Shown here: positions 38,301 to 48,728 of the stretch, one piece after another
Position numbering within the stretch: the stretch's first letter is position 1
How the letters are laid out: each line of letters opens with the position of its first letter
DNA from: Harmonia axyridis
Taxonomy: Eukaryota > Arthropoda > Insecta > Coleoptera > Coccinellidae
Reading direction: 5' to 3'
Length of the DNA: 64,000 nt
Assembly: GCF_914767665.1 (NCBI RefSeq)
Contig: NC_059503.1
Span: 25,606,001 to 25,670,000, forward strand
Made by a program: the position numbers and the translations under genes
Notes under the pieces: model-generated
What the model saw: the letters and a program-made list of their open reading frames with translations, nothing else
What the model was told of the DNA's origin: nothing
Databases searched by the model: none

Positions 38301-40837
38301 GAAAATTGTTTGTTAGATATTATTATTTTGGCCACTGTTTTTTGAGGTATCTATATGGGATAGATATTACATAGGCGTACAATTTTGCTTCTGCCGTTTT
38401 CTTCCAAAATTCGAGGCTTTATTGAAACAAACTGGTTATACATTTATGATTCAAAGTATTGTCCATCACTGACCAGGAAGCGTATGAATCCCGCGAATCA
38501 ATCCAAATTTTACTTCTCCATAAAACCGGAAATGCTGGACAGCCAGGCCGTGATCCTTTCATCGAAACAAGTGATCATCCGAGGAAGCAACGTCTGAAGA
38601 ATAAGGCGGGTGTGGTAAGACATCCCATTTCAACGTTTCCAAGTATGTCTTGACCACTTTCCCAATATAGGGTCTAGCATTGTCATGCTGTAAAATCACT
38701 TTATCATGTCTCTCGTTGTATTGCGGCGGTTTGTCTTTAAATGCTCGGCTCAAACGCATTAATTGCGTTCGATACATTCTTCTGTGATTGTTTCAGTCGG
38801 TTTTAAGAACTCAATATTCGGTTTGGCCGTCGACGTGGAAGCATGGACGGGATATCCCCATGATTTTCTGCGCTTGCGATTATCGTAATGAACCCACTTT
38901 TCGTCTCCAGTCACAATGCGATGCAGAAATCTCTTTCGACTTTGCCTTGCAACCAGCTGTTCACAAACAAACAAACGCCGTTCAACATATCTCGGCTTCA
39001 ACTCGTACGGCCCCTTCCTGCCTAATTTTGTTGCGTTTGACACGAGTATTGATCGAGTAATGCCTCAAATTCTGCATCTTCGAAAATTTTCTCTCTTCCA
39101 CTGCCATGCTGGTTTTCGACGTCAAAATCACCATTCTTGAAGCGTTGAAACCACTCTCGGCACGTTCTTTTACTAATAGCGGCCTCACCATAGGTATTTG
39201 AGAGCATTCGATGGGCATCAGCCGCAGATTTCTTCATATTGAAGCAGAAAATTAAAACTTACCTCAAATGACGAGTATTTCACGTTGCAGGCACACATCG
39301 ACAGAAATACCTAAGCTTATTGTATGACGTCTAAGATCTTTTATTTCGACTACCACTTTCCTCTACAGGAATATATTGCAAAACGGCGGAAGCAAAGTTG
39401 TACACCTAATATTATATACATTATTATAGATATGACAACTATTATTATTATGACAACTCACGCACAGGCAATCTGCCTTAGTGAGTTTTTTGCGGTTTAT
39501 TGAAACAATATTTTAAATGTTATTGATTTTTTATACAAATTGTACTTTTTCAATAAACTATATATTATTATTATTATTATAATAGTGTTACTAGACCGAA
39601 AATAATATACTGCAGAGGGGTTATTTCAGGGGCGAAGGAGGAGAAAGCATATTGCCACAACCATTGGCAGAGAAAGTTATGTATTGATTCAGTCCTCAAT
39701 TTAACAAATGACTAAGATATTCTATCCCCAGAATGGGTACGACACTGCGAACTTCCTTGTGGAAGTTCGATCGAATTTAAGCCTTCTTTGCTCTAGAGTA
39801 GTAATTCTATAAAGTTTCAACCTTGCACCGTAAGGAGGCTCAACGTGCCTACTCCAAAATGTAGTATTAGGATCTAGTGAATTACTTATGTATTATTTCG
39901 ACCCGATTAATGTATTTGTAATAAACGGAATTCCAAATCGGGGTTGCATATTCGACTATTCTGCGAACCATTGAAACATGAAGGACTTTCAGGGTTTCCT
40001 AACTTCTGAATGCACGCGAAATTCACAGAATTCAAATTCAAATCGAATTTATTCCAATGATGATGAAACCAAGCTTTCTGAAACCCCTGGAAACATTGGA
40101 AAAAACGACATCTATGTGGTGTTCAAATTATAACTTCGAATACAGATATATTCCCAGGTAACTTCCAGGCATTATTGATAGAATGAGTCCAGACAGGATG
40201 ACTAAGATTGCAAGATCGGAAGAAGATCCCCTAGGGCACCCGCCAAAAAAGATGGCGAGACAGCTGGCGATATATATCGCAAGAAACAAATACATAAGGG
40301 AACCTTAACTGCCAATCTGCCCGTAAAAGAGGAAGAAGAAAAATTTAAAGAAAGATACGTTGTTTTAAAAAACAATAGGAACAAGAGAAATTAGTTGTCT
40401 CATTGAGGTCATTGAGATTATGACCAGATTTTTTTTCATGATTTTTTCAAAAATATACAAAAAAAGAGGATAATACTATACGAGGTAATGCTGTTGTGTT
40501 ATAATGTAACCATACTAGGTATAATCTGGACTCTGGGGTAACTCGATACAGTAGCGTTGGATAAATATGATCCCGTATTAACAAAATCTATGGAAAATAG
40601 GTGTCATTATCATCGAACTGTACCGCGTTGAATTTCATTGCATGGCTTGGCAATACACAAGTGTCTTTCTGCCTTTAATGAATGAGAGTAGGTGTTATAT
40701 TTACAGAGAACCAGAATTAATTAAATATTACAAATAAAATTCAAAAAGGGATACTTACTTGTGCATCTTATTTCAATTAGGTTTGATTGAATGAGAAGAT
40801 AGAAAGATGCTATCATAAATCGAACAAATGGACCCAT
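23398..40837 (-). CDS. THSD1-like single-pass receptor with TSP1 and CUB domains
   Basis: Eleven exons join in phase: 40837-40759, 37979-37429, 34241-34092, 31866-31512, 29192-29062, 28878-28645, 27955-27703, 26702-26490, 25330-25177, 24982-24784 and 24036-23398, giving 985 aa. Residues 1-25 are a signal peptide. Residues 27-378 form beta-rich ectodomain segments, including FPGEQNITLHCEYF and KGSNKLKFDCDLFSEHFIEY, which resemble vertebrate THSD1. Residues 383-431 are a thrombospondin type-1 repeat (WGPWSPWTPCSSTC). Residues about 455-581 are a CUB domain (CGCVVHLG, WLKIRDG, STGSTMLLEFYSDE, GGGFLAYA). A helix at about 614-635 is followed by a 350-residue acidic, Ser/Lys-rich cytoplasmic tail. 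The N- and C-terminal exons are the best supported ends. The function is unknown; matrix or cell adhesion is an inference from the domains. Transposons sit in several introns without touching exons. Confidence 0.88.
25600..26285 (+). pseudogene. Non-LTR reverse transcriptase palm relic
   Basis: In the intron between coding exons 8 and 9, antisense to the host gene, broken plus-strand frames read KGFDRIRI, LKQHDISEDVIEIIEELYTG, then EVRLIGIGYELGN and YTDDIVIVAKNEDNLQRF. The last is the YADD box with A changed to T. It continues to NGKIIEQILTKYL and RISGALKDII. Several stops and frameshifts make it inactive. It is a different LINE lineage from the one at 19793. Confidence 0.75.
26970..27160. 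repeat. Minisatellite, about 18-bp unit
   Basis: Roughly ten imperfect units of ATTCCATTTTTGGAGAAAA and variants lie in intron 7 of the THSD1-like gene. They create an open frame on each strand (26837-27118 and 26909-27187) made only of repeated FHFWRK- or FPPKME-like words; these are not genes. Confidence 0.85.
29379..30632 (-). mobile_element. mariner (cecropia-like, DD34D) copy 1
   Basis: The left end GGCGTACAACTTTGCTTCTG follows TA at 29377-29378, and the inverted right end CGGAAGCAAAGTTGTACA ends near 30632 in a diverged TSD. The transposase reads from a start at 30461 on the minus strand. It keeps SAAEAHRMLS and WFQRFKNGDFDVED of the helix-turn-helix domain, TQQAISERLK, WVPYELKPRDVER and the first catalytic block (VTGDGKW, normally DEKW). 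It then shows a small deletion before TVKPNIHG, and IWWDQLGV. It breaks after QYNERHNK at about 29754, before the second aspartate. It lies in intron 4 of the THSD1-like gene. Confidence 0.88.
32189..33335. mobile_element. Non-autonomous hAT element with intact target duplication
   Basis: It begins CAGGGCCGTCGCTAG and ends CTAGCGACGACCCTG, and is flanked on both sides by the identical 8 bp GGCTTTAG (32181-32188 and 33336-33343). The 8-bp duplication and CAGGG termini indicate the hAT superfamily. Subterminal regions are rich in GCCGCCC. The 1147-bp body has only short frames (one of 83 residues at 32851-33102, minus) that I cannot match to a transposase. It sits in intron 3 of the THSD1-like gene. 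Confidence 0.88.
33824..33974. repeat. Imperfect hairpin MITE
   Basis: CCTGTGGCAGAAATGTTCATT on the left pairs with the reverse complement of AATGAACGTTCCTGCAACTG on the right, and TTAAAATTTGAATC with its partner inside. The arms are about 70 bp and diverged. It lies in intron 3 of the THSD1-like gene. Confidence 0.6.
35772..37199 (+). mobile_element. Tc1-like transposon with long inverted repeats and TA duplication
   Basis: The left end TACTTACTGACAAAGAAACT and the right end (reading AGTTTCTTGGCAGTTAGTA outward) are inverted repeats. They extend over more than 100 bp, through GGTAAAACAT and GGAGTGAATTATTGA. TA flanks both sides (35770-35771 and 37200-37201). The 1428-bp body holds a transposase pseudogene. 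It lies in intron 2 of the THSD1-like gene. Confidence 0.9.
36019..37042 (+). pseudogene. Tc1-like (DD34E) transposase pseudogene
   Basis: From an ATG at 36019 the frame reads MPRTRVRRIYRQLSAFERG and the paired helix-turn-helix (GLSFPEIANRTNINPTTVMR), then meets a stop. After several shifts it gives VVSDESRFSL (first catalytic aspartate), VMVWGAIAH, and FQQNNVRLHV, where the second aspartate is replaced by asparagine. The last block is SDLSPIEHVWDIMGR with the final glutamate. It ends at TAA 37040-37042. Two residues are missing between the second and third catalytic positions compared with DD34E. It is clearly dead. Confidence 0.88.
38374..39406 (-). mobile_element. mariner (cecropia-like, DD34D) copy 2
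   Basis: The termini GGCGTACAATTTTGCTTCTG and GGAAGCAAAGTTGTACACC are each flanked by TA (38372-38373 and 39407-39408). Minus-strand frames cover the N-terminal MKKSAADAHRMLSNTYGEA with RTCREWFQRFKNGDFDVEN. They also cover YELKPRYVERRL, VTGDEKWVHYDN and LQHDNARPYIG with SSDVASSDDHLF, the D-34-D spacing intact. Internal deletions remove WWDQ and part of the linker. It lies in intron 1 of the THSD1-like gene. Confidence 0.88.
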
Positions 40838-41750
40838 TATCATTCATCTTTGATTTTGATGCTATTTTTCATTCTCTGACAGCTTTCCACTTTATATAAT
40901 TTTGATGTAGTGGCTTCAACCTGAAAAAAAAATGGGACATCAGTTCAAAATATCTATAAATACATATACCTAATAATACATAAAAATAAATGAAAGATTA
41001 GTTAGTAGTGGAAAATTTCTTAAGTTTTCGAACCAGTATTTGGAAAATTTCATGAAGAGTTGTATATTGATTAATTATCATTTATGTATTGTGAATATAT
41101 TTTAATACATAAGAAACATTCTCATTATGTTTTCTGCAGAGAAGGAATTGGATGAATATTTAGGATTAAAAATATATAATTTAATAATAAAAATATGCAC
41201 CTGCTATTGCAAAAATCGTGTAACCCAGTCTATCTATTTAACAACATTTTGGTTATTCAACAGTTTCAGGTACTCCATAACCCGCGATTCCTGCGAATAT
41301 ATTCAGAGTATACTTATATTGCCGGAAATTATCTCTCGTAATATGTATGATAGTCAGTAGAGCAGATCCACAGTTTTATTGTTTTGGATTTGGTACAGAT
41401 TCATCAGAAATTCTGTATGGTGGCTATGAATGAATTTTACCGTATTGGAATTTTAGAGGAATTCACGATATAGGTATCTACATACAGGAAATTGCCTAAT
41501 ATGTTATTTCGAACTACGCTCCCTCCAATGGAGGTATTTTACAATACAACGTAGGCAGCATAAGCATTGATTTCAGTACCTAATCTTGTTTGCAATGTGC
41601 TCGGGGAGATTTTATTAATGTATGGAATATCATCTCTTAGCTAAAAAAAATTATGCAGCCGTTTTTAAATTCTACTCACGATGGAATTGTTAACCATTTT
41701 TCATTAGATTTAATACAAGATCTGTTCAGTATTAATCAACATCATTTATA
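40838..41750. other. Upstream region of the THSD1-like gene, no other gene recognised
   Basis: This holds the presumed 5' UTR and promoter of the minus-strand gene. A 77-residue plus-strand frame at 41127-41360 has no recognisable features. Confidence 0.35.
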
Positions 41751-42660
41751 AAGGGTGTTTTTTTAGAGCTATAGAACTTTAAATGGCAATAAAACAACGA
41801 TGGATTATTCAATTGACATGAATTTTATTTATCCGCAAGATAATCTTGTGGCATTACATTTTAAATATGATTTCTGGCATATGACTGCCACGGCTGGCTC
41901 GGATGTAGTCCAATTTTCGATGACTTTTTCCAACATTTGTGGCCGTATATCGGCAATAACACGACGAATGTTGTCTTCCAAATCAAGGGTTTGTGGCTTA
42001 TCCGCGTAGACCAATGACTTTACATAGCCCCACAGAAAGTAGTCTAGCGGTGTTAAATCACAAGATCTTGGAGGCCAATTCACAGGTCCAAAACGTGAAA
42101 TTAGGCGGTCACCAAACGTGTCTTTCAATAAATCGAGCTGTGTGACATGTTGCGTCGTCTTGTTGGAACCACAGCTCCTGGACATCATGGTTGTTCAATT
42201 CAGGAATGAAAAAGTTAGTAATCATGGCTCTATACCGATCACCATTGACTGTAACGTTCTGGCCATCATCGTTTTTGAAGAAGTACGGACCAATGATTCC
42301 ACCAGCCCATAAAGCGCACCAAAGAGTCAGTTTTTCTGGATGTAACGGTGTTTTGACATACACTTGAGGATTAGCTTCACTTCAAATGCGGCAGTTTTGT
42401 TTGTTGACGTAGCCATTCAACCAGAAGTGCGCTTCATCGCTAAACAAAATAAAATGGACGTAGTGCGCGATACGTATTCCGCACAGAACCATTATTTTCG
42501 AAATAAAATTGCACTATTTGTAAGCTTTGTTCAGGCGTGAGTCTATTCATGATGAATTGCCAAACCAAACTGAGAATAAATCACTTGACAGCTGTTAAAT
42601 CGGTCGCCATCTTGAACAGTAATGGCAACTTAAAGTTATAAACCTCGAAAAAAAACACCC
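41751..42660 (-). mobile_element. rosa-like (DD41D) Tc1/mariner copy, more complete
   Basis: AAGGGTGTTTTTTTAGAG after TA (41749-41750) pairs with CTCGAAAAAAAACACCC at 42660. The minus strand starts MNRLTPEQSLQIVQFYFENN near 42548, with NTYRALRP after it. It then jumps to DEAHFWLNGYVNKQN, so the central DNA-binding part is deleted. It continues with KTPLHPEKLTLWCALWA and ELWFQQDDATCHTA, then, after a frame change, WPPRSCDLTPLDYFLWGY. Counting from the first D of QQDD to the D of PLDY gives 41 intervening residues, the DD41D pattern of the rosa family. The right TA is lost (GT). Confidence 0.85.
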
Positions 42661-42711
42661 GTTAGTAAAAATGTTCACTTTCGCCAGAAGAGTATGTGTC
42701 GGTACTCGGTG

Positions 42712-42905
42712 CAGTGGCGTACCCAAGGGGGGGGATAAGGTGGATATATTCCCCCCCCAGAAGGAATATTCATTATATGTAACAACCTTATATATCACAA
42801 TCTTATTATGAGTAAGCAAAATTTTTTGGAAAACTTCTTCAAAAAAAGTAAAAATTGAAATTTTTTTTTATTCCCCCCCAAGGCTTATGTCTGGGTATGC
42901 CACTG
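42712..42905. mobile_element. hAT-type MITE copy B
   Basis: A 194-bp element CAGTGGCGTACCCAAG ... GGGTATGCCACTG is flanked by the identical 8 bp ACTCGGTG (42704-42711 and 42906-42913). The interior, with long G and C runs near the ends, is shared with copies at 3844 and 43137. Confidence 0.9.
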
Positions 42906-43136
42906 ACTCGGTGCTACTGTATTAAGGCTGTAGACTACTTTGCGCTGAAACTGCAATTCCGCTAGATGGAGCTACCCGAAAATTTTTGGTAGATTTGTAC
43001 CTGGCACACCCATTCAATTTGAAGAACCGCCTGTTTGGTATTTATTGCCCCTAATAAAATCTGAACTTTCGATGAAGCCCAGCAAAGAGTAAATTTGTGT
43101 TTCTGTAAACTTTAGAAATTCAGTTCAGTTTAGATA

Positions 43137-43329
43137 CAGTGGCGTATCCTAGGGGGGGATAAGGGGGATATATACCCCCAGGAGGAATATCCATTATAAG
43201 TAACAACCTTATATATCACAATCTTATTATGAATTAGCAAAATTCTTTGGAAAACTTCTTCAAAAGAAGGAAAATTTGATTTTTTTTCCTTTATCCCCCC
43301 TCCAAGGCTTATGTCTGGGTACGCCACTG
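43137..43329. mobile_element. hAT-type MITE copy C
   Basis: 193 bp, CAGTGGCGTATCCTAG ... GGGTACGCCACTG, flanked by TTTAGATA (43129-43136) and TTTAGGTA (43330-43337), an 8-bp duplication with one change. It is in the same orientation as copy B, 231 bp away. Confidence 0.88.
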
Positions 43330-46210
43330 TTTAGGTATATAATACTAAATAAGAAAATCGCTGAAAATATTGTGAAGTTAGAAATGACAATGAACCACTG
43401 TCATGGACTTATTTTGAGTATGGATAATAGAAATAGCAATTTATTCGAATTGAGAAAAAATATATGATCATCTCTGGTTGTATGATTTCACAGAGAAAAT
43501 CAGAAAAATTTGCATATTGAGATTTCTAGAATGTAAAATTCGAAAAGCTTTTGAGTTCTCATTTTATGCGCCTTTGGAGGACACAACACTGTGTATAGGA
43601 ATATAAGATATGCGATTTATTAGGTTATTGTTGTCGGTCTCTTTATCTAGATGAGAATTTTTGATATTCTCCTGAAATTCAGAATGATTATTCAAATGAT
43701 TATTTGACATTTGACACGTATTATAAGTCGTGAAAAAAAATTAGTGAGGGCAATAAGAAAAGAATAACAGAATAGGAATGAAAAGTTGTATTTTGTTCTG
43801 TCTATCGGGTGTCACTTTGGGTTCATCTAAGTTCAATATTCAAGCTTTGTTTCATCGAAATCGGATGAAAAGGGTTATTGCCAAATAAAATTCACACAAT
43901 AATTTGTTTTACTAGGCGACAAAGTAGTGATTGACTACCTTAGCTGAATTCCCAGCCACGCTACGCTCAGCCATGTACAGTATAACTTCAGTAGTCCGGG
44001 CAGATTTCGTTCCGGTACCTGCCCGAATTATGAAGGCGTCCGGATTACTGGAGTGATTTTAATTTATGAAATGAAGCAACTTATAAATTATCAAAATAAG
44101 GTTTATTAATCAAGTCACAAAAAAAAATATTATTTTCTCATAAAATAAATTTTCTTAATCAAGAATTGCCTATTTTCAGGGTTAAATTTAAATGGTAAAT
44201 ATTGTAGATAGAGTTTCGGGAATAGGGAGTTTTTCAAAAGAAATTTTTTTTTTTTGAGAATTTTTTGTCAGATTTCTGAAATATTAATAATTTTCCATAT
44301 TTCGGCAAAAATCCAGATACCTTTATTTCATCTTAATTTCTTTATGACTTTTGAAATTTTCTTTATGATACTAAGCGCTCAAAATGTACTTCTCCAGACA
44401 TCATTACGAATAAAATCAGCTAGCATATATATTTTAGGAACAGTATCGTTTCTAATTCTAACAATGATTTCATAACAAGTTTTCTACCTTTCCCTATTCT
44501 TCAGTGCAATATTGTCATAAACTAGTAATGTACACAATTTTAGCCAATCAGAGAAACCCTACCCTCGTAAATCATAAAAGTGTCATTCATCTCGAGCCAT
44601 AAAATACAGTCCAAGATTCTATTGGCGTTCATGTTGCAAAAAGGCGTAAACCTTTGGGAGGCGTTCCAAAAAGCATAATTCCATATGAAAAACATCTACA
44701 ATTAGAGCAAATCAAGCAATTTTAAAAAAATTTTTGCACCAATTCAAAACACATAATATCACTGAACATTTGTGGATGAGTTACTTGAAATGAGAAGTCT
44801 CTCTGAAGCTGAATAGTCATTTAAAGAAAGTGTTCAATTTCAAAGTTCGATTTGCGGAATACTATCGATTTTTTTTTGGAAATCGAGACGGGATCTTCAA
44901 GTTCACTATATCATGTCATTGTTCACTCAAAAAATGAAATGAATCCGACCTGTACTTTGGAATTGGAATGCACTGAAATAGCAGTGGTATGAACAAGGTA
45001 TTGAACACCCTTAACTAGAAGTACTGAAATTCTTCGTTCTATACTCTATTCCATGGTATCGAGATTAGGGATTTCGTGATATTTATTCAATTCAACTCAT
45101 TAATTTTTTCTAAATTTTAATTTATGTTTTTGAATGAGCTCAAGATTAGGGAATCCTTTGTCGTTTTTATGTTTCGCCTTGAATCAAAATTTGATTTGTT
45201 CCAACACTTTGGAAATTTGGAGAGGAATTTGGAACCTTATGTTATTATACCCTTTTCAATTAGATTCAGTTTGTCCAGATATTTTTCTGGACAAGTGTTA
45301 GAGATCTGACTATGCACGTTATTGATCTATCTCTAACTAAAACATGCTAGAGCTTTTTTGGAATGAATACTGCTTCCTTATTCAATAACTTTGCAGTTAT
45401 ATGATATTTCATCCGAACTTCTCAGTTACTACACAACGTAGTCCTTTTTCATATCATTAAATGATCCAAATAACAATAGGTTGATATTAGGGGATGCAGT
45501 TTAATAATACAATAGCCTCATCCAGTTAAGGGTTACTAGGGCATTTTAGGGGTGTGAGTAGAGCAACACTTCACTTTAAATACATGCTGCAAAAAGAATT
45601 TCATGCGATATTTGATGCAAAATTTAGAAAATTACAATGGACCATTCATTGATCCAGCAAATTGATGACTGCCATAGGAACGTGATACAAATATTTGTAA
45701 CAGGGAATTTTGGAAGTTTATACTGATTTAGAATGAGGAAAGTACGGACCGAAAGTCAGGGGTAATTTTTCAATATTCTGCTCAATTTTCTATGGTTTTG
45801 ATAGCGCTATCTAAAAGAAATTTCGCACAAAGCAAGAAATGGTAATTCTATAAATGCAGGCAAAATCTCAACTCAATTGGATCTGTATTCAAGGAAATAT
45901 TAAATATTTAGCATATAGTATTTTTTTTTTTAATATTCTTCTCAAAACTCAACTGGGTCGGTTTTATGGTCACGTAAATATTGGTAATTTTTTCAATATT
46001 CTTCTTGAATTTTCTATGGTTCTGGTTACAGACTCAACATTTATTTCAGATCGAAATTGTACTTTCATATAAAAAGTTTCATTTCGATAGAATATGCAGC
46101 TTTGATATATTAGTAGAGTAGGAACACATATTTTCGGACGGCCTAACTTACAGAAACTGCTGTCGGATTTAATTTATGAACGATACGTGGCATTCGAGAT
46201 TCGAACCTAA
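43330..46210. other. Intergenic, no gene recognised
   Basis: Only short AT-rich open frames. A pogo-like hairpin fragment lies at 43978-44062 (listed separately). Confidence 0.4.
43978..44062. repeat. Possible pogo-like MITE
   Basis: CAGTATAACTTCAGTAGTCC after TA, with an inverted partner GGATTACTGGAGTGATTTTA. The pattern of CAGT plus a CAGTARTCCGG repeat resembles pogo/Tigger ends. The right end is diverged. Confidence 0.4.
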
Positions 46211-46515
46211 CCTGAAATTTTCAAGTTTCTAGCTCCTTCAGTTCGAAAGTTATCGTGTTATACAGCCGTCTGGATGGACGAACAGAATCGAATTTGAGGA
46301 CGGATTCGTCAAACATTATCGTTTGAGATCATTCCTATCTCAACATTTGGAAATCATAAACATTATAATGTTTATGATTTCCAAAGATAGGAATGATCTC
46401 AAACGATAATGTTTGACGAATCCGTCCTCAAATTCGATTCTGTTCGCCCATCCAGACGGCTGTATAACACGATAACTTTCGAACTGAAGGAACTAGAAAC
46501 TTGAAAATTGACCTG
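46211..46515. repeat. Near-perfect 305-bp foldback palindrome
   Basis: The arms of about 150 bp match almost base for base: AATTTTCAAGTTTCTAG, TTCAGTTCGAAAGTTATCGT, GTTATACAGCCGTCTGGATG and CGAACAGAATCGAATTTGAG, each with its reverse complement on the right. The centre is ACATTATAATGT near 46366. Only a few differences and a small bulge (CTCAA near 46350) are visible, so the inversion is recent or maintained. Confidence 0.9.
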
Positions 46516-48616
46516 ACAACGAATTATGAATTATCACCTTTTCTCGTTTTTTGAGAATTATGTCTAGAATGGGCATTTAAATAGTTCGATTCAAACTCTT
46601 TTTGCTTCAATAAACTTATTTATTTATTTATCACCTACTCGTTCTCCGAACCGTTTGCTTAATCATTTCATCATATATGATGAATAATAATTTTAGAATA
46701 TTGATATTCTTTATGAATTTCTTTTGTTTTACTTACAGTATTTGAATATTTCAGAAAAACATTTTTCCGCAATATATCAAACAACCCTGAAGCTGATCAA
46801 AGTCAGCAGTAATAATTTGACCTTTAAGTGGTGACGTTCTGACAAGAATCGCGCAGCTTGCGGTTCCATCTCTCGAGCTAGCAAAGAGTCACAACAATAG
46901 CAGTTGTTAAAATTTTTATTACTTGTTACTAAACCATCATGCAATAGGTAGTTCCTTGAAAAATTCTACAAAAGAACACCAGAACCTGAGTTGGTGACAT
47001 AATTCATGTTTCTTGTGTCAAGAAAATGCCTCATAAACAATGAATTTACTGCTACAAATCAGATTAAAGCTTCTCCCAGCTTCCCTACTCTACTACTTTA
47101 GCCCCTTGTTATTTCCTCTCGTTCACTAATTGAGTGTTGAAAAAAGCTTCGTTCAAAGAATGGCACTAAACTAATTCGTCGCAGATTAATTGGGTTATCT
47201 GGAAATATTACATAAATTAGAAGCATCATAGAAAAATTTTATAAAGGGGGAATTGGAGTTCTTCCAAGAAAAATGTTGTTTTCACAGTAACTACTACTAC
47301 TCCTCTCCTACTAGTACATATTTCCAAAGTATAAAAAATATGTTTCATGTTTCAATATTCGATTTGTTTTGATTGCATTCCCACTCACATAAAAGTATGA
47401 GAAAAAATGAAAAAAAAAGTCCACCTCAAAATTTTCACAGTTTTCATTTCGTATAGAATTCGTAAATCAAATAAAAAATGCGTCTATCCTCCTATAGTTC
47501 CCTTCTTGGGAACTATTTCCACGATATTTTATACAAATATTGATTGGTGTATGGTATGGATTCTCTTAGCACAAGAACATAATCAAATTTCAAAAATAAA
47601 TTTTTTTCTGATATTCAACGTCCATAAAATTTTCATTTTCATTGAATTTTTTTTAGTGGTTCCCTGTCAAAAAATAGGGTGGGTCTTTCATATAAACTTT
47701 TTTTCGAGCCCCCCCCCTATGCTTAGTTGTAGCCCCTAAAAATGGCGCCGGCAAAGTAGCTTGTTCCGAAATCAGAAAAAAAATCAAAAATTCATAATTC
47801 CGAAACTATTAAACCTTTGCTATAAAACTATTGTTTTTAGTATTATCGTCTAAAACCTACATGTTTTCAATTATGTGATTTTGTGTTCATTTTCTACTAG
47901 AGCGATTTCGAAAATTTTCATTGGAAATATTAAACGGATATCAAGTAATTCCATCAGTCAAAAAGACATCCTATCACAAAACGTTCTTCACTTTTTGAGG
48001 AGATTGGGATATAATCGTGAAAATAATGTGATTATTTTGGGTTCATTATGTCAGGTATCGGAATAATATTATTATCGATATCGACTGTTATTTTCAATTC
48101 GACAGACAGAAACATTGTATTCGTGTTTGAAGGACAGGATATTGGAGAAGCCCAAATAATTGAGCTCTGACTGGCAACTAATACGATAAAAAGTATCGAT
48201 ATCCCTCAGTCAGTGAAACAATCCCTGAAAAGAGCTTATTTACCATCACAACTGAAATATCCTCTACTAGTACATACTCAGTAAATAGAGGAAAGCTTGT
48301 AGAAAAGCCAGAGTAAAGGATTGTATAGAATCAGTGGTGGTGAGAAAATTCTGTTTTCCTACAACTGCTATGAAAAGTAGCGTATTCTTCATAGCTTACT
48401 GAATTTCAAAACTATGTATTGCTCATACAGTGAGAAATATTTTTTCTCACGGCACTTTGCCTATATCTCACTTGATAGACCAATGAAATTTGAAAATTTT
48501 AAAAATTCGTTTCTATAGAAATGCAAGAATTGCATAGGTACTGTCTACGAATGCCATTCTGAATTGAATCAGGTACATAACTTGTATTATTTGAATTTAT
48601 GCAGGAAATGTAAAGA
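46516..48616. other. Intergenic, no gene recognised
   Basis: Includes the string TCTCGAGCTAGCAAAGAG at 46870, related to 20735. No exon pattern found; the 110-residue frame at 47407-47739 is low complexity and fortuitous. Confidence 0.4.
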
Positions 48617-48728
48617 GTGCAACATGTGGAGAAAGTCATTTTTCTCACTCGTGTGTTTGTGGCACGAGCCTGAAAGGCGAGTGCTTCCACACTCGTGAAA
48701 AAAGTTGGACTTTCCCCTCTTGTTGCAC
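48617..48728. repeat. Foldback element with GCACGAGCC...GGCGAGTGC core hairpin, second copy
   Basis: GTGCAACATGTGGAGAAAGTC and CTCACTCGTGTG pair imperfectly with CACACTCGTGAAAAAAG, GGACTTTCCCC and TGTTGCAC. The apex GGCACGAGCCTGAAAGGCGAGTGCT is nearly the apex seen at 6075-6100. Confidence 0.75.

Noticed and set aside
47407..47739. 110-residue Phe/Ile-rich frame
   Set aside because: Low-complexity AT-rich sequence with a poly-A derived start; no domain.
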